A stretch of 54,858 nucleotides of DNA from Candidatus Omnitrophota bacterium (GCA_020053475.1 JAGVNC010000043.1:1-54858); one strand, 5' to 3'. Numbered from the stretch's first letter, positions 26,586-35,868 are shown. Made by a program: numbers and translations. Notes: generated by a model not told the origin, from the letters alone.

Positions 26586-27707
26586 ATGATCCGTTCACTA
26601 TTACAAAAAAATTTGATTATCCGCACGTTAGCGTCGTTAAGGATTACGACTGCCTGTTTATTTTTGCTGTTTATCCTCACACTCTGGGGAACAATCGCTC
26701 AAATTGATCAGGGGCTTTACCAAGCGCAGCATCGGTTTTTCTTTCCCTGGGGATTTGCGGCTTTAGGATTTATTCCTTTCCCCGGGGCAAAACTGGTTTT
26801 GTGGGTTTTATTTATCAATCTGATGTGCGTCACCATGGTACGTTTTGTTTTTAAGTGGTCTTATTTAGGGATTCTTGTCATTCATCTAGGGCTTTTGACT
26901 TATTTTGTAGCTGCATTGATCACCTATCAATCCATGAAGGAATCGAATGTTACGCTTCTCGAAGAAGGGGGAACAAATCTTTCTTCATCTTATATGGATT
27001 GGGAGATTGCGCTTTGGAAATCCGAAGAAACCAAGGAACGCCACACGACAGCCTTTGATGTGAAGAATCAGAGGGAGGAAGTGGTTTTGCCGGGGCCTAA
27101 AATCAAGATTTTTTTTGAAACGTATTATCCCAACGCTTCTGCCTTCACGGCCCAAGGGGAAATTCCGGAGAGTGGCGTATTGAATGTTTCCGGAATTGTG
27201 TCGTTGACCGCAAGGCCACTGGAACGCGAGCCGGAGAAAAACATTCCGGGCGTGGTCCTCAAGATTGAAGATTCTCTTGAAAAGAAGCATCATGTGATTT
27301 TATTCGGCTCCGAAATCAACCCCACGACAATTGCTGTTAATGGCCAAGCTTATCATGTCCAGCTACGGCGCAAACGATTCGTCTTACCTTTTGTCATTAC
27401 ATTAAAAGAATTCACCAAGAAAATGCATCCCGGGACCGAAATTGCGAAAAGTTATCAGAGTTTGGTTTCGATCAGCCATGACGATGTGATCCGAGATGTT
27501 TTAATTTACATGAACCACCCGTTACGCTTTAAAGATTACACTCTTTATCAGGCGTCTTATTCGATTGATCAAATGGGGCGCGAACGTTCCACGTTAGCTG
27601 TGGTGAAAAATTCCGGAAAATTTTTACCGTATGCCGCCAGTTTAATTACATTCGCGGGGCTTGTCATCCACTTCTTATCCATGGCGTTTAAGGGAAGGCA
27701 ACGATGA
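26586..27707 (+). CDS. resB: Cytochrome c biogenesis protein ResB
   Basis: 373-residue membrane protein of System II, which presents haem and apocytochrome together with CcsA. About three N-terminal transmembrane helices (the third near WSYLGILVIHLGLLTYF), a large periplasmic beta-rich region with NHPLRFKDYTLYQASY, and a last helix at the C-terminus (PYAASLITFAGLVIHFLS). This is the usual ResB layout. It overlaps ccsA by four bases (ATGA). The octaheme cytochrome at 48072 is an obvious client. Confidence 0.93.
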   Translation: MIRSLLQKNLIIRTLASLRITTACLFLLFILTLWGTIAQIDQGLYQAQHRFFFPWGFAALGFIPFPGAKLVLWVLFINLMCVTMVRFVFKWSYLGILVIHLGLLTYFVAALITYQSMKESNVTLLEEGGTNLSSSYMDWEIALWKSEETKERHTTAFDVKNQREEVVLPGPKIKIFFETYYPNASAFTAQGEIPESGVLNVSGIVSLTARPLEREPEKNIPGVVLKIEDSLEKKHHVILFGSEINPTTIAVNGQAYHVQLRRKRFVLPFVITLKEFTKKMHPGTEIAKSYQSLVSISHDDVIRDVLIYMNHPLRFKDYTLYQASYSIDQMGRERSTLAVVKNSGKFLPYAASLITFAGLVIHFLSMAFKGRQR

Positions 27708-29602
27708 AAAGGTTTAACTTATTAGCTTTTCTAATCATTATCCTCGTTTTCGTCAAAGAGGGGGTTGCCCAAACAGGAACGGGTGAAATCAAACCGTTGG
27801 GCGTTAAATCTGTTCAATCGTTGGCCGATGTGCCCATTTTAGAGAATGGGCGGATTAAGCCACTGGATACGTTCGCGCGGAATCTATTGCTGCGTTTCTC
27901 CGGGAAAACTTCTTACGAGAAAACAAGCGCCCTATCCTGGGTTATTAAGCTTTTATTCGCCCCGGATTTAACCCGTGACGATAAAATTTTTCTCATTAAT
28001 CATCCTGATATTATCGAAAGCCTGGGATTAGAGCCTGAAAAAAAACGTCGTTACAGTTTAAATCAACTGGAACCGGCCCTTGAAAAATTAACCCCCTTGG
28101 CGGCGTCGGCGCAGAAGATTGATCCCAAGGACAGAGACATCGCTGAGCAAGAGGTTATCCGCCTTTTTGAGAATCTTCAACTTTATGCGCGATTGTCATT
28201 TAATTTTTCTTTTGCATTCCCGCACGTCGACTTTCGCATTAAAGATCCCCAAAATCTTCAAGAGTTAAAATTGCCTGATCATGTTAAACAGTTTAGTTAT
28301 TTGGATTTAGCTCTCCGCGCGGAACAATTACAATCATTGATAAAGCCTTTGGAACAAAAGCCGCCTCACCAATGGACTAACGCTGACAGAGAAATTTTCC
28401 AAGCGATCAACAATCTTTTTCAGTGGACGCAATTCTACCATGACTTGCCATTGCCAATGATCCCTGATTATCGTTTGGAGAAGGAGGATTGGTATAGCCC
28501 TTGGGACATTGCGGCAATCGCATTAACGATCCCGCAAGGTCGCGACGAAATGGTCGCATTGAGGGATATGATGGCCGCTTATTGGAATGGGCAGCAAATC
28601 TCTTTTGATTTAGCCGTTAAAACATTCAAACATTCCGTATTGAAACGATTAAAGGAATCAAACCCGCATATCCTTAAAAGTATTCCTCTGGAGCTGTGGT
28701 ATAACAATCTTCAATTGTTAGCATGGGCGAAAGTTTTTTATTTGTTCATCTTTTTTCTTTTTTTGTTAGCCTTAGCGCATCGCAAAAGTTGGTATTATAA
28801 AATAGCCTGGGGATTTTTAGCTTTAGGAGGAGGGCTGCATGCGTTAAGTCTTTTGATGCGCATTACGATCATGCAGCGCCCCCCGGTCACTAGTTTGTAC
28901 GAAACATTTATTTTTGTTTCTTTTGTGATTTTTTTAGCCGGAACGATCATTGAAAAAGTCCATCGCCAATGGCTGGGCCTGGTGATTGCCAGCTTAGGAG
29001 GGGCGATCTTTTTAACGATTGCGGAAAAGTTCGCCAGTGAAGGGGACACACTGCAAATGCTGGTCGCTGTCCTTAATTCGAATTTTTGGTTAGGGACGCA
29101 TGTGCTAAGCATTACCACAGGATATGCCGGAATCTGTGCCGCCGGAATTATTGGTCACGTTTATCTTCTACAATCCATTTTCCAACGGAATAATAAACCA
29201 CTTTTAGATTCGACATCGCGTATTCTTTTGGGAACATTGGGATTTGGCTTAACCATGACGTTCTTGGGGACAAATTTGGGCGGGATTTGGGCTGATCAAT
29301 CTTGGGGGCGTTTCTGGGGGTGGGACCCTAAGGAAAACGGGGCGTTGATGATCGTCTTATGGACTGCTTTACTTTTTCATCTCAGGGTTGGTAAAATGAT
29401 AGGAAGTTTAGGGTTAGCGGTGGGTAGCATTTTAGGAATTATGGTCGTGATGTGGGCTTGGTTTGGCGTTAATCTTTTAAGTGTTGGCTTGCATTCCTAT
29501 GGATTTACTTCCGGCTTAGCGACCAATTTAATGATTTACGGCATTATCCAGATGTTATTTATTCTAATCGCCTATCCTTTGGCCCGTCACAAAATTCGAT
29601 GA
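27704..29602 (+). CDS. ccsA: Cytochrome c biogenesis protein CcsA/ResC with long N-terminal domain
   Basis: 632 residues. The C-terminal 280 residues are the haem-handling CcsA domain: about eight helices, the WWD-type motif WGRFWGWDPKENGAL, and external histidines in GTHVLSI and GLHSYGF. Ahead of it is a signal peptide and a soluble domain of about 300 residues beginning near SLADVPILENGRIKPLDTFAR. That extension is familiar from CcsA proteins of Bacteroidetes and Planctomycetes but is absent from the short Bacillus form; its role is unknown. It overlaps resB and moeA by four bases each. Confidence 0.92.
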   Translation: MKRFNLLAFLIIILVFVKEGVAQTGTGEIKPLGVKSVQSLADVPILENGRIKPLDTFARNLLLRFSGKTSYEKTSALSWVIKLLFAPDLTRDDKIFLINHPDIIESLGLEPEKKRRYSLNQLEPALEKLTPLAASAQKIDPKDRDIAEQEVIRLFENLQLYARLSFNFSFAFPHVDFRIKDPQNLQELKLPDHVKQFSYLDLALRAEQLQSLIKPLEQKPPHQWTNADREIFQAINNLFQWTQFYHDLPLPMIPDYRLEKEDWYSPWDIAAIALTIPQGRDEMVALRDMMAAYWNGQQISFDLAVKTFKHSVLKRLKESNPHILKSIPLELWYNNLQLLAWAKVFYLFIFFLFLLALAHRKSWYYKIAWGFLALGGGLHALSLLMRITIMQRPPVTSLYETFIFVSFVIFLAGTIIEKVHRQWLGLVIASLGGAIFLTIAEKFASEGDTLQMLVAVLNSNFWLGTHVLSITTGYAGICAAGIIGHVYLLQSIFQRNNKPLLDSTSRILLGTLGFGLTMTFLGTNLGGIWADQSWGRFWGWDPKENGALMIVLWTALLFHLRVGKMIGSLGLAVGSILGIMVVMWAWFGVNLLSVGLHSYGFTSGLATNLMIYGIIQMLFILIAYPLARHKIR

Positions 29603-30792
29603 TTAATGTTCAACAAGCCGAAAGAATCATTACGCGTTGCATGAAGTCTTTGGGTGCAAACCGCGTTCCTTTAGAAAAGGCTTTAGGATGCGTCCTGCAA
29701 GAAAATATTACTGCAGACCGTGATTTTCCTCCCTTTGATAAGTCATTATTAGACGGAATTGCGATTCGTAAGGCGGCTTGGCAAAAAGGTGTGCGTGCCT
29801 TTAATGTTGAAGGAATTCAGCCCGCCGGAAAACCTGCCTACCAATTAAAAGGCAAAAACGGCTGCACTCAAATTATGACAGGTGCTGTTTTGACCAAAGG
29901 TGCCGATTGTGTCATTCCGATTGAAGGGATTATCATTAAAAACAAAACAGCTTATGTTGATAAGAATTTTTCTTTAACGCAGGCCAATATACGGCCCCAA
30001 GGTTCCGATTGCAAAAAAGGGCATCTCTTGATTAAAAAAGGAGCGGTGTTGGGGCCAGCGCAAATTGCCGTGATCACGGCCGTGGGAAAATCGACTGTCA
30101 ACATTGTTAAGAAGCCGTCCGTTGCGGTTGTCTCTACAGGTGATGAAATTGTTCATTTAACACAATCGGCAAAACCCTATCATGTCCGCCCGTCCAATGC
30201 CTATTTTATTAAAGCCGCGCTTCAACAATTATTTTTAGAGCGTGTGAACTTGTTTCATGCGAGGGATAACAGGCGCTCATTGAAGAAAATTATTCAAACC
30301 ATTTTAAAACGTTATGATATATTAATTCTTAGCGGAGGGGTCTCAATGGGCAAGTTTGACTTGGTCCCCGAAATCCTTTGTGCCTTAAATGTAAAAGTTT
30401 TGTTTCACAATGTTCGCCAAAAGCCAGGAAAACCGTTTTGGTTTGGATTAACACGCGATCATAAGCCGGTTTTTGCGTTGCCGGGGAATCCTGCTTCAAC
30501 CCAAGCCTGCATGTATCGTTATGTGATCCCCTATATTCAAAGAACATTAGGCTTGCCCGAACAAAAAGAATACGCTAAATTAGCCAAGGGATTTGCGCCG
30601 CAAACGCCTTTTACGTTTTTTCTTCCTATTAGAATTCAATCAAATCAATCCGGTGCTTGGCTGGCTAACCCTGTCCCAACAGGGGGATCAGGAGATATTG
30701 CCGGAGTAGGCCGGTCGGATGGATTTATGGAGTTGCCGGCCGGTGTAAAAAACGTTAAACCCGGTTTTCGAGGAAAAATTTACCGTTGGTGA
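29599..30792 (+). CDS. moeA: Molybdopterin molybdenumtransferase
   Basis: Inserts molybdenum into molybdopterin-AMP. 397 residues, normal length. Signatures: DFPPFDKSLLDGIA near the N-terminus, VVSTGDEI, the LSGGVSMGKFDLVPE motif, and FALPGNPAS; the C-terminal beta domain is present. It overlaps ccsA by ATGA, so molybdenum cofactor and cytochrome c genes share one transcript. No molybdenum enzyme is encoded in the window. A small difference is KSLLDG where most homologues have S/R-A-MDG. Confidence 0.94.
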   Translation: MINVQQAERIITRCMKSLGANRVPLEKALGCVLQENITADRDFPPFDKSLLDGIAIRKAAWQKGVRAFNVEGIQPAGKPAYQLKGKNGCTQIMTGAVLTKGADCVIPIEGIIIKNKTAYVDKNFSLTQANIRPQGSDCKKGHLLIKKGAVLGPAQIAVITAVGKSTVNIVKKPSVAVVSTGDEIVHLTQSAKPYHVRPSNAYFIKAALQQLFLERVNLFHARDNRRSLKKIIQTILKRYDILILSGGVSMGKFDLVPEILCALNVKVLFHNVRQKPGKPFWFGLTRDHKPVFALPGNPASTQACMYRYVIPYIQRTLGLPEQKEYAKLAKGFAPQTPFTFFLPIRIQSNQSGAWLANPVPTGGSGDIAGVGRSDGFMELPAGVKNVKPGFRGKIYRW

Positions 30793-30796
30793 GCTG

Positions 30797-31414
30797 ATGG
30801 AACAAGATCATTTTTTAAAGAATAATCTTTACGGGCTTATCCTCGCGGGCGGAAAAAGCACGCGGATGCAGAAGGATAAAACCGTGCTGATGTATCATGG
30901 CCGGCCTCAGTCCCATTATTGCATTGAGCTTTTGCAGCAGTTCTGCGATCAGGTATTTTTGTCCTGTCGCAAAGACCAAGCCCAGCTCAAAGGATATCAA
31001 GGGCTGCAACAAATTCATGATATCGCCCCCTTTAAGGATATTGGCCCATTAGGGGGGATTTTGTCAGCAATGTCGCAATACCCGGATCGGGCTTGGCTTG
31101 TGTTGGCGGTTGATTTGCCATTTGTCAATCGCTCCACAATCGATCATTTGTTGACATCACGTGACCCAAGAAAAATAGCGACAGCGTATCGCAGCCCTCA
31201 TGATGGGATGCCGGAGCCTTTGTGCGCTATTTACGAATCCCATGCCATGAGTGTTTTGCGGGATTTTTATGACAGGGGGATTTATTGCCCGCGTAAGATC
31301 CTCAATCATTCCGATGCCATATTAATGACATTGCCGGAGTCGACAGCGTTGGATAATGTCAACACTCCTCAAGAATATAATGATGCTTTGAAAAATTTGG
31401 AGCTCAATCAGTGA
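30797..31414 (+). CDS. mobA: Molybdenum cofactor guanylyltransferase
   Basis: 205-residue nucleotidyltransferase that adds GMP to the molybdenum cofactor. The GTP-binding start LILAGGKSTRMQKDKTVL is complete, GPLGGILSAM and VLAVDLPFV follow. Its presence implies the bis-MGD cofactor of the DMSO reductase family, such as nitrate reductase or formate dehydrogenase. It starts 4 bp after moeA and overlaps the moaD-like gene by four bases. Confidence 0.92.
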   Translation: MEQDHFLKNNLYGLILAGGKSTRMQKDKTVLMYHGRPQSHYCIELLQQFCDQVFLSCRKDQAQLKGYQGLQQIHDIAPFKDIGPLGGILSAMSQYPDRAWLVLAVDLPFVNRSTIDHLLTSRDPRKIATAYRSPHDGMPEPLCAIYESHAMSVLRDFYDRGIYCPRKILNHSDAILMTLPESTALDNVNTPQEYNDALKNLELNQ

Positions 31415-31662
31415 TGATCAAAAAGAACGTGAAAATTATTTATTATGCGATTTTACGTGAACAGCGTAAACAATCTGAAGAAACCTGGGCTTCTCAGGCC
31501 AATACGCTCGATGAGCTGTATCAAGAGTTGAAAAATAAATATGCGTTCTCGTTGCCTACGCATTTGTTGCGTGTCAGCGTGAACAATCAATTCGCCCGAT
31601 GGAAAACACCTTTGAAGGATGGAGATACCGTCATCTTTATCCCCCCGGTGGCCGGCGGATAA
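31411..31662 (+). CDS. moaD: MoaD-like molybdopterin synthase sulfur carrier
   Basis: 83-residue ubiquitin-fold protein ending in PPVAGG; the C-terminal Gly-Gly accepts the sulfur as thiocarboxylate. It has the usual internal segment KDGDTVIFIPP. Two ATGs stand in tandem (31411, 31414) and the first overlaps mobA. MoaE, MoaA, MoaC and MoeB are not in the window, so the pathway is split across the genome. The context with moeA and mobA favours MoaD over ThiS. Confidence 0.88.
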   Translation: MMIKKNVKIIYYAILREQRKQSEETWASQANTLDELYQELKNKYAFSLPTHLLRVSVNNQFARWKTPLKDGDTVIFIPPVAGG

Positions 31663-31676
31663 TTAAAGGACATCTG

Positions 31677-32372
31677 ATGAAAAATACATTACGGATTTGT
31701 TCCTTTGGCGTGGTTGTCGCTGTTTTAGGGATGTCGATCAAGAGCTTTGCGGCCCCGGCGTACGGGACAAAAATGCCTAGAAAAAACGCCTTTAATACGG
31801 GCGTGCAAACGCACATTGTTTTTGATCGTGAACTGGAAGACCCTTTTGGGGAGATCAATAGCGAGCAATATTTCGCTCTGCTTTCGTATGGGGTTACCGA
31901 TTGGTTATCGCTAGATTTAAAGGGTGGGGTGGGGAACATCGACCAAATGCCCGGGGGCGGCGGTGAAATTCATTATCCCAAATTCATGGGAGGCGGGTAT
32001 GGATTTCGTTTAAAATTGTTCGACGATGATAAAACTGCGGCGGTTTTTGGTTTCCAGCACATCAGCATCCATCCCGAATCGGTTAAAATTAATGGAGTCA
32101 AAAACAAGGCTGTCCTCGATGATTGGCAGTGGTCTTTGTTAGCTTCTCATCGGGTCGGGAAGATAACGCCTTATGCGGGGACGAAATGGTCGCGCATGGA
32201 TTATATCCATTGGGTCAGTGATGACCGTAAACGAAAACAATCTGATTTTGGCAAAAGCATCGGATTGATCACAGGCGTCGACATCTCCTTAACGCCTGAA
32301 ACATGGGTCAACTTAGAAGGGCAGTTCTTTGATGTCGAAGCTTTTGCGGCGAGCATCAATGTATCTTTTTAG
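31677..32372 (+). CDS. Outer-membrane beta-barrel-like protein
   Basis: 231 residues from ATG 31677, which has AAAGGA 6 bp upstream; a longer reading from 31599 would translate part of moaD in another frame and is rejected. The signal peptide covers about 1-25 (cleavage near SFAAP). The mature part alternates hydrophobic and polar residues with many Gly and aromatic residues (YFALLSYGVTDWLSLDLKGG) and ends in SINVSF, with the terminal phenylalanine typical of barrel proteins. I recognise no specific family or cargo. Confidence 0.78.
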   Translation: MKNTLRICSFGVVVAVLGMSIKSFAAPAYGTKMPRKNAFNTGVQTHIVFDRELEDPFGEINSEQYFALLSYGVTDWLSLDLKGGVGNIDQMPGGGGEIHYPKFMGGGYGFRLKLFDDDKTAAVFGFQHISIHPESVKINGVKNKAVLDDWQWSLLASHRVGKITPYAGTKWSRMDYIHWVSDDRKRKQSDFGKSIGLITGVDISLTPETWVNLEGQFFDVEAFAASINVSF

Positions 32373-32374
32373 CC

Positions 32375-32677
32375 ATGACAAAGTTTTTAGATCTAGGGAT
32401 AAAAGAAATCCAGCGACAGCCGCACTGCGCAAATTGTGGCAAGATCAATCCTGGAATTACACCTTATGCAAAAATAGAAAAGGGGGGGCTGACAGCATGC
32501 TGCCACGAAGAGATTTGTTGCCATTTGGATGATTACATTTTTGGAAACGACAGTGTTGGAGTTAAGGCCTGTTGTTGGGCGATCGCCGAAAAAATGTTTA
32601 AAGTGAGAAATATCGACATCCATCAATTACCCGGCATCAGCCGCCGTCAAATGAATGAAGGAGGATCGTTTGAATAA
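32375..32677 (+). CDS. Cysteine-rich small protein, unknown family
   Basis: 100 residues with eight cysteines: C18 and C21 as CxxC, C42/C43 and C48/C49 in CCHEEICCH, and C66/C67. There is no signal peptide or membrane segment. It starts 2 bp after the barrel gene, and its 3' end contains the AGGAGG ribosome site of the next gene, so it is well embedded in the operon and probably real. The pairs of adjacent cysteines suggest a metal or iron-sulfur site. I do not recognise the family. Confidence 0.68.
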   Translation: MTKFLDLGIKEIQRQPHCANCGKINPGITPYAKIEKGGLTACCHEEICCHLDDYIFGNDSVGVKACCWAIAEKMFKVRNIDIHQLPGISRRQMNEGGSFE

Positions 32678-33233
32678 AAAAATGTCCTTGGCTGTGGTTG
32701 GGGCGGCCCTGCTAATATTTGAATTGATCCCCTCCTTGGCATTATCTGCCCAAAGTGCTTTTCGACCTAAGGCGACCGGGTCATTTGAGATCATTAAGGG
32801 CGTGGATGGCCTGCCCTATTGTTATGCACAAGATCTAGGAGTCATATTTTTATGTGAACCGCAATGGGGGGTGCGCATCATTGGCAAAGATATTATTGTG
32901 ATCATTTCGGAAACTCCCGCGGTTACTTTGACCATTTCGCAGCTTTCTTCTCAGTATAGGTTTCTTGGACAGTTATCGGTGGAAGAATTAAAGCGGTTAG
33001 AGCTGTACCAACAGGGGTTTTCCACGGAGCCTGTTGTTTTAGATGCTAAAAAAGCGCTGAAAATTAAAGCGTTGGCTCGCGAGAATGCACAGCGGCGCTT
33101 GGCAGATTATTTTGTTATATTGAGAGGCCGGTTGTATGGATTTCTTTTTTCCGTCCAGCCCAAAGAAGATTGGGAAGAATATCAATTGATTATCGATCGA
33201 ATTGTTAAAAGCATCCGATTCATCTCAACATGA
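32670..33233 (+). CDS. Secreted protein of unknown function
   Basis: 187 residues from TTG 32670, chosen because AGGAGG lies 5 bp upstream (32659-32664); ATG 32655 would include that site in the coding region. The signal peptide ends near LSAQS. The mature part (GFSTEPVVLDAKKALKIKALARE, then LYGFLFSVQPKEDWEEYQLIIDRIVKSI) has the pattern of PsbP/DUF1795-like lipoprotein domains, in which the last strand-helix unit is similar. That likeness is weak. Its neighbours are a GDPD and an M23 protein. Confidence 0.72.
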   Translation: MNKKMSLAVVGAALLIFELIPSLALSAQSAFRPKATGSFEIIKGVDGLPYCYAQDLGVIFLCEPQWGVRIIGKDIIVIISETPAVTLTISQLSSQYRFLGQLSVEELKRLELYQQGFSTEPVVLDAKKALKIKALARENAQRRLADYFVILRGRLYGFLFSVQPKEDWEEYQLIIDRIVKSIRFIST

Positions 33234-33925
33234 CCCCACCCGTTCTTCGCATAGGCCATCGAGGGGCTAAAGGGTATGAGCCGGAAAATACTCTTTTATC
33301 ATTCCAAAAAGCCCTGGCATTAAAAGTCGATATGATTGAGTTCGATGTGTTTTCCTGCCGCAGCGGAGAAGTGGTGGTCATTCATAATAACGAGCTGCAA
33401 CCGACGACCGATGGCACAGGTTATGTGACACGCAAAACATTGGAACAGTTAAAAATCCTTGATGCCGGCAAGGGGCAAACAATCCCAACGCTAACAGAGG
33501 TTCTTGATCTGATTGATCGGCAAGCGAAGGTGAATATTGAAATCAAAAGGGCAAATGCTTCCAATGGCGTGATTCATGCGATCAATCGCTATGTCAATGA
33601 ACAAGGGTGGGCGTACAATGATTTTATCGTTTCTTCGTTTAGCCGAAAAATTTTAACAACAATCCGTAAGGCCAGCCCTCACATCCCTCTGGGCGTTCTG
33701 GCCCGGCGTCGAAGCTACACATTGTTTTCGTTTGCTCGTAAAATTCAAGCGAAGACATTGCATCTCCATCATCCGCTCGTTCGTAAAGATTTGTTAACCA
33801 AGGCCCATGCGCTAGGGTTCAATGTTTTTGCTTGGACGGTCAACACTCCGGCCAAGATTGAATATTTAATTAAAATTGGGGTTGATGGCCTATTCTCGGA
33901 TTTCCCTGATCGGATTCCTTCTTAA
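33230..33925 (+). CDS. Glycerophosphodiester phosphodiesterase
   Basis: 231-residue TIM-barrel enzyme that splits glycerophosphodiesters into sn-glycerol 3-phosphate and an alcohol. Catalytic residues are visible: the GHRGAKGYEPENT start (His, Arg, Glu), EFDV, and VVIHNNE with the second histidine, plus NIEIK for metal binding. The end VDGLFSDFPDRI is typical. There is no signal peptide, so it is probably cytoplasmic (UgpQ-like). It overlaps the previous gene by ATGA. Confidence 0.92.
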   Translation: MTPPVLRIGHRGAKGYEPENTLLSFQKALALKVDMIEFDVFSCRSGEVVVIHNNELQPTTDGTGYVTRKTLEQLKILDAGKGQTIPTLTEVLDLIDRQAKVNIEIKRANASNGVIHAINRYVNEQGWAYNDFIVSSFSRKILTTIRKASPHIPLGVLARRRSYTLFSFARKIQAKTLHLHHPLVRKDLLTKAHALGFNVFAWTVNTPAKIEYLIKIGVDGLFSDFPDRIPS

Positions 33926-33927
33926 TC

Positions 33928-34650
33928 ATGAGAAAGATTTTTTTGTTGATGCTGTTTGTTGGATTTTGTTTGGCCCATGTCAATTGTTCTCTCTTGGGGC
34001 CTAAACCAGCCCATTCGCCCTATTTAAATTATCAGACGAAAACGAATTTGCGTTTGCCTTTCGAAGGGCCGTGGGTTGTTTATTGGGGAGGAGCATCCAT
34101 CGATCAAAATTTGCATGCTTCTCAACAAGACCAGCGTTTTGCTTATGGCTTTGTCAGAATCCCTTTAAATGAGGCCCCTCAACATGATGTTATTAAACAA
34201 CGCCAAACATATATAGGGAAGGGCCGTTTCAATCGTGATTATTATGCATTTGATCAATCCGTTCTTGCGCCAGGTCCCGGAAAGGTTATAAATATTGTGG
34301 ATGGCGTTGAGGATCATCGTCCGCGCTTACGCGGGCATGGGTTGAAATTAGAAAACCCTTTTGGGAATTCTATCGTGATTGACCATGAGAATGGAGAGTA
34401 TTCGTTTCTAGCCCATTTGAAGCAAGGGTCGATTGTTGTGAGCGTGGGCCAATATGTAAGTCCCGGGCAACTTCTCGGGAAATGTGGTAACAGCGGGCAA
34501 TCTTCTGAGCCGCATCTTCATTATCATTTGCAAAATTCTCCCGAGGTGCGGCAGGGCCAAGGATTGCCGGCGTATTTTCAAAATTATTCTACCGGCGGCC
34601 AGCGGATTGAACAGGGGATGCCACAGCGCGGGGAAGTGGTTAACCCTTAG
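33928..34650 (+). CDS. M23-family peptidase-like envelope protein
   Basis: 240 residues. The N-terminus is a signal peptide with a cysteine at 20 (AHVNC), an imperfect lipobox. The C-terminal half is an M23/LytM fold: VLAPGPGKVINIVDG, GNSIVIDHENGEYSFLAHL, and the HxH motif in EPHLHYHL. An RFAYGF segment about where the first zinc ligand region lies is present, but a classic HxxxD is not obvious, so activity is uncertain. It probably acts on cell-wall peptides. It follows the GDPD gene by 2 bp and closes the run that starts at resB. Confidence 0.82.
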   Translation: MRKIFLLMLFVGFCLAHVNCSLLGPKPAHSPYLNYQTKTNLRLPFEGPWVVYWGGASIDQNLHASQQDQRFAYGFVRIPLNEAPQHDVIKQRQTYIGKGRFNRDYYAFDQSVLAPGPGKVINIVDGVEDHRPRLRGHGLKLENPFGNSIVIDHENGEYSFLAHLKQGSIVVSVGQYVSPGQLLGKCGNSGQSSEPHLHYHLQNSPEVRQGQGLPAYFQNYSTGGQRIEQGMPQRGEVVNP

Positions 34651-34687
34651 AGCCTATCATTGTTATGAAAAAATAGTTGAATTACGG

Positions 34688-34716
34688 TTGATACTCTATT
34701 TCATTTTTGATATACT
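34688..34716 (+). promoter_or_regulatory. Promoter for hemA
   Basis: TTGATA (34688-34693), 17 bp, TATACT (34711-34716). It is bracketed by GGTTGA (34686-34691) and TCAACC (34716-34721), a 6 bp inverted pair that could be an operator or chance. The predicted transcript begins near 34723, about 30 bp before the ATG. Confidence 0.7.
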
Positions 34717-34751
34717 CAACCATAATTTACAAAACCACCCATTTGCTGCCC

Positions 34752-35816
34752 ATGAAACAAATATATGTCATCGGGATTAATCACAAAACGGCCCCTCTCG
34801 AAGTCCGTGAGAAATTTTATTTGTCTGAACCGCAACAAGACTTGTTGTTAAGTGAGTTAAAAAGTCTTCCCGCCGTTCTCGAGGCTTTTGTCATCTCCAC
34901 TTGCAATCGAACTGAAATCTATGTCAATCTTCTGGAAACATTTGATCCGGCGGTTTGCCTTTTACCCGTTTTATGCGCGGTAAAGAAAATCCCTCAGGAT
35001 GTTGATTTAGCCAAAATTTTCTATGTCCATAAAGACCAAGCTGCTGTCCGCCATTTGTTGGAGGTGGTCAGTGGGTTGGATTCGTTGGTTTTAGGAGAAA
35101 AGCAGATTTTAGGGCAGGTTAAACTAGCCATTGATCGCGCCCGCCAGCAAAATATCCTTCACACCAAATTTAACATTTTAAGTAACATTGCTATTCGTGC
35201 GGGGAAAAAAGTCCAAACAGAGACAGCAATCGGCTGGGGAGGGTCTTCTGTGAGCTGGGCCGCCATCGTTAAAGCCGAAGAAATTCTAGGGACATTAACG
35301 GACAAGACGATTTTAATGATGGGGGCAGGGAAAATGAGTGATTTGGCTGTTGGGCAAATCCAAAACAAAAATTTTAAAAAGTTATACATGATGGACCGTA
35401 CGGAAGCCAACGCCTGCGCGTTGGCTGAAAAATACGGAGGGGAAGCTGTTAGCTTTTATGATTTAAAAGATATTTTGCAAAGGATTGACCTTTGCATTTG
35501 TTCGACCAGTGCTCCTCATTATATTTTAGAGAAATCTATTGTCGCAAAGATTATGCCGCAAAGAGAATCTAACCCGCTTATCCTGATCGATATTTCGATG
35601 CCTCGCAACATCGACCCTCAAGTTGCCACAGTGCCAGGGGTTCTTTTATTTTATGTTGATGATTTGCAAGCTGTTGTTGACTCCACCATGAAAATTCGCC
35701 ACCATGCGATCCCTAGCGTTGAAAAGATTATTGCGCAAAAGCTCTCAGAGTATCAATCCAAAATCCAACAACCTCAGTCGCAATTCTATTCGGGCATTGA
35801 ATCATCGCGCGAATGA
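34752..35816 (+). CDS. hemA: Glutamyl-tRNA reductase
   Basis: First committed enzyme of C5 haem synthesis; reduces glutamyl-tRNA to glutamate semialdehyde. 354 residues from ATG 34752; the in-frame start at 34707 would lie inside the promoter. The catalytic C51 is in STCNRTEIY, followed by the DSLVLGEKQILGQVK region and the NADPH-binding MMGAGKMSDLA. Homologues are usually 410-430 residues; here the C-terminal dimerisation helix is cut short (ends after YQSKIQQP). A separate promoter sets it apart from the upstream operon. Confidence 0.94.
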   Translation: MKQIYVIGINHKTAPLEVREKFYLSEPQQDLLLSELKSLPAVLEAFVISTCNRTEIYVNLLETFDPAVCLLPVLCAVKKIPQDVDLAKIFYVHKDQAAVRHLLEVVSGLDSLVLGEKQILGQVKLAIDRARQQNILHTKFNILSNIAIRAGKKVQTETAIGWGGSSVSWAAIVKAEEILGTLTDKTILMMGAGKMSDLAVGQIQNKNFKKLYMMDRTEANACALAEKYGGEAVSFYDLKDILQRIDLCICSTSAPHYILEKSIVAKIMPQRESNPLILIDISMPRNIDPQVATVPGVLLFYVDDLQAVVDSTMKIRHHAIPSVEKIIAQKLSEYQSKIQQPQSQFYSGIESSRE

Positions 35817-35868
35817 CGGTCAATTCTAATTTGTTTTCCTAAAGATGAATTTGTGTTAATATCTAACA

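Noticed and set aside
34686-34721. GGTTGA/TCAACC pair around the hemA promoter as a specific operator
   Set aside because: Arms are only 6 bp; similar short pairs occur by chance in this AT-rich DNA, so it is only mentioned with the promoter.
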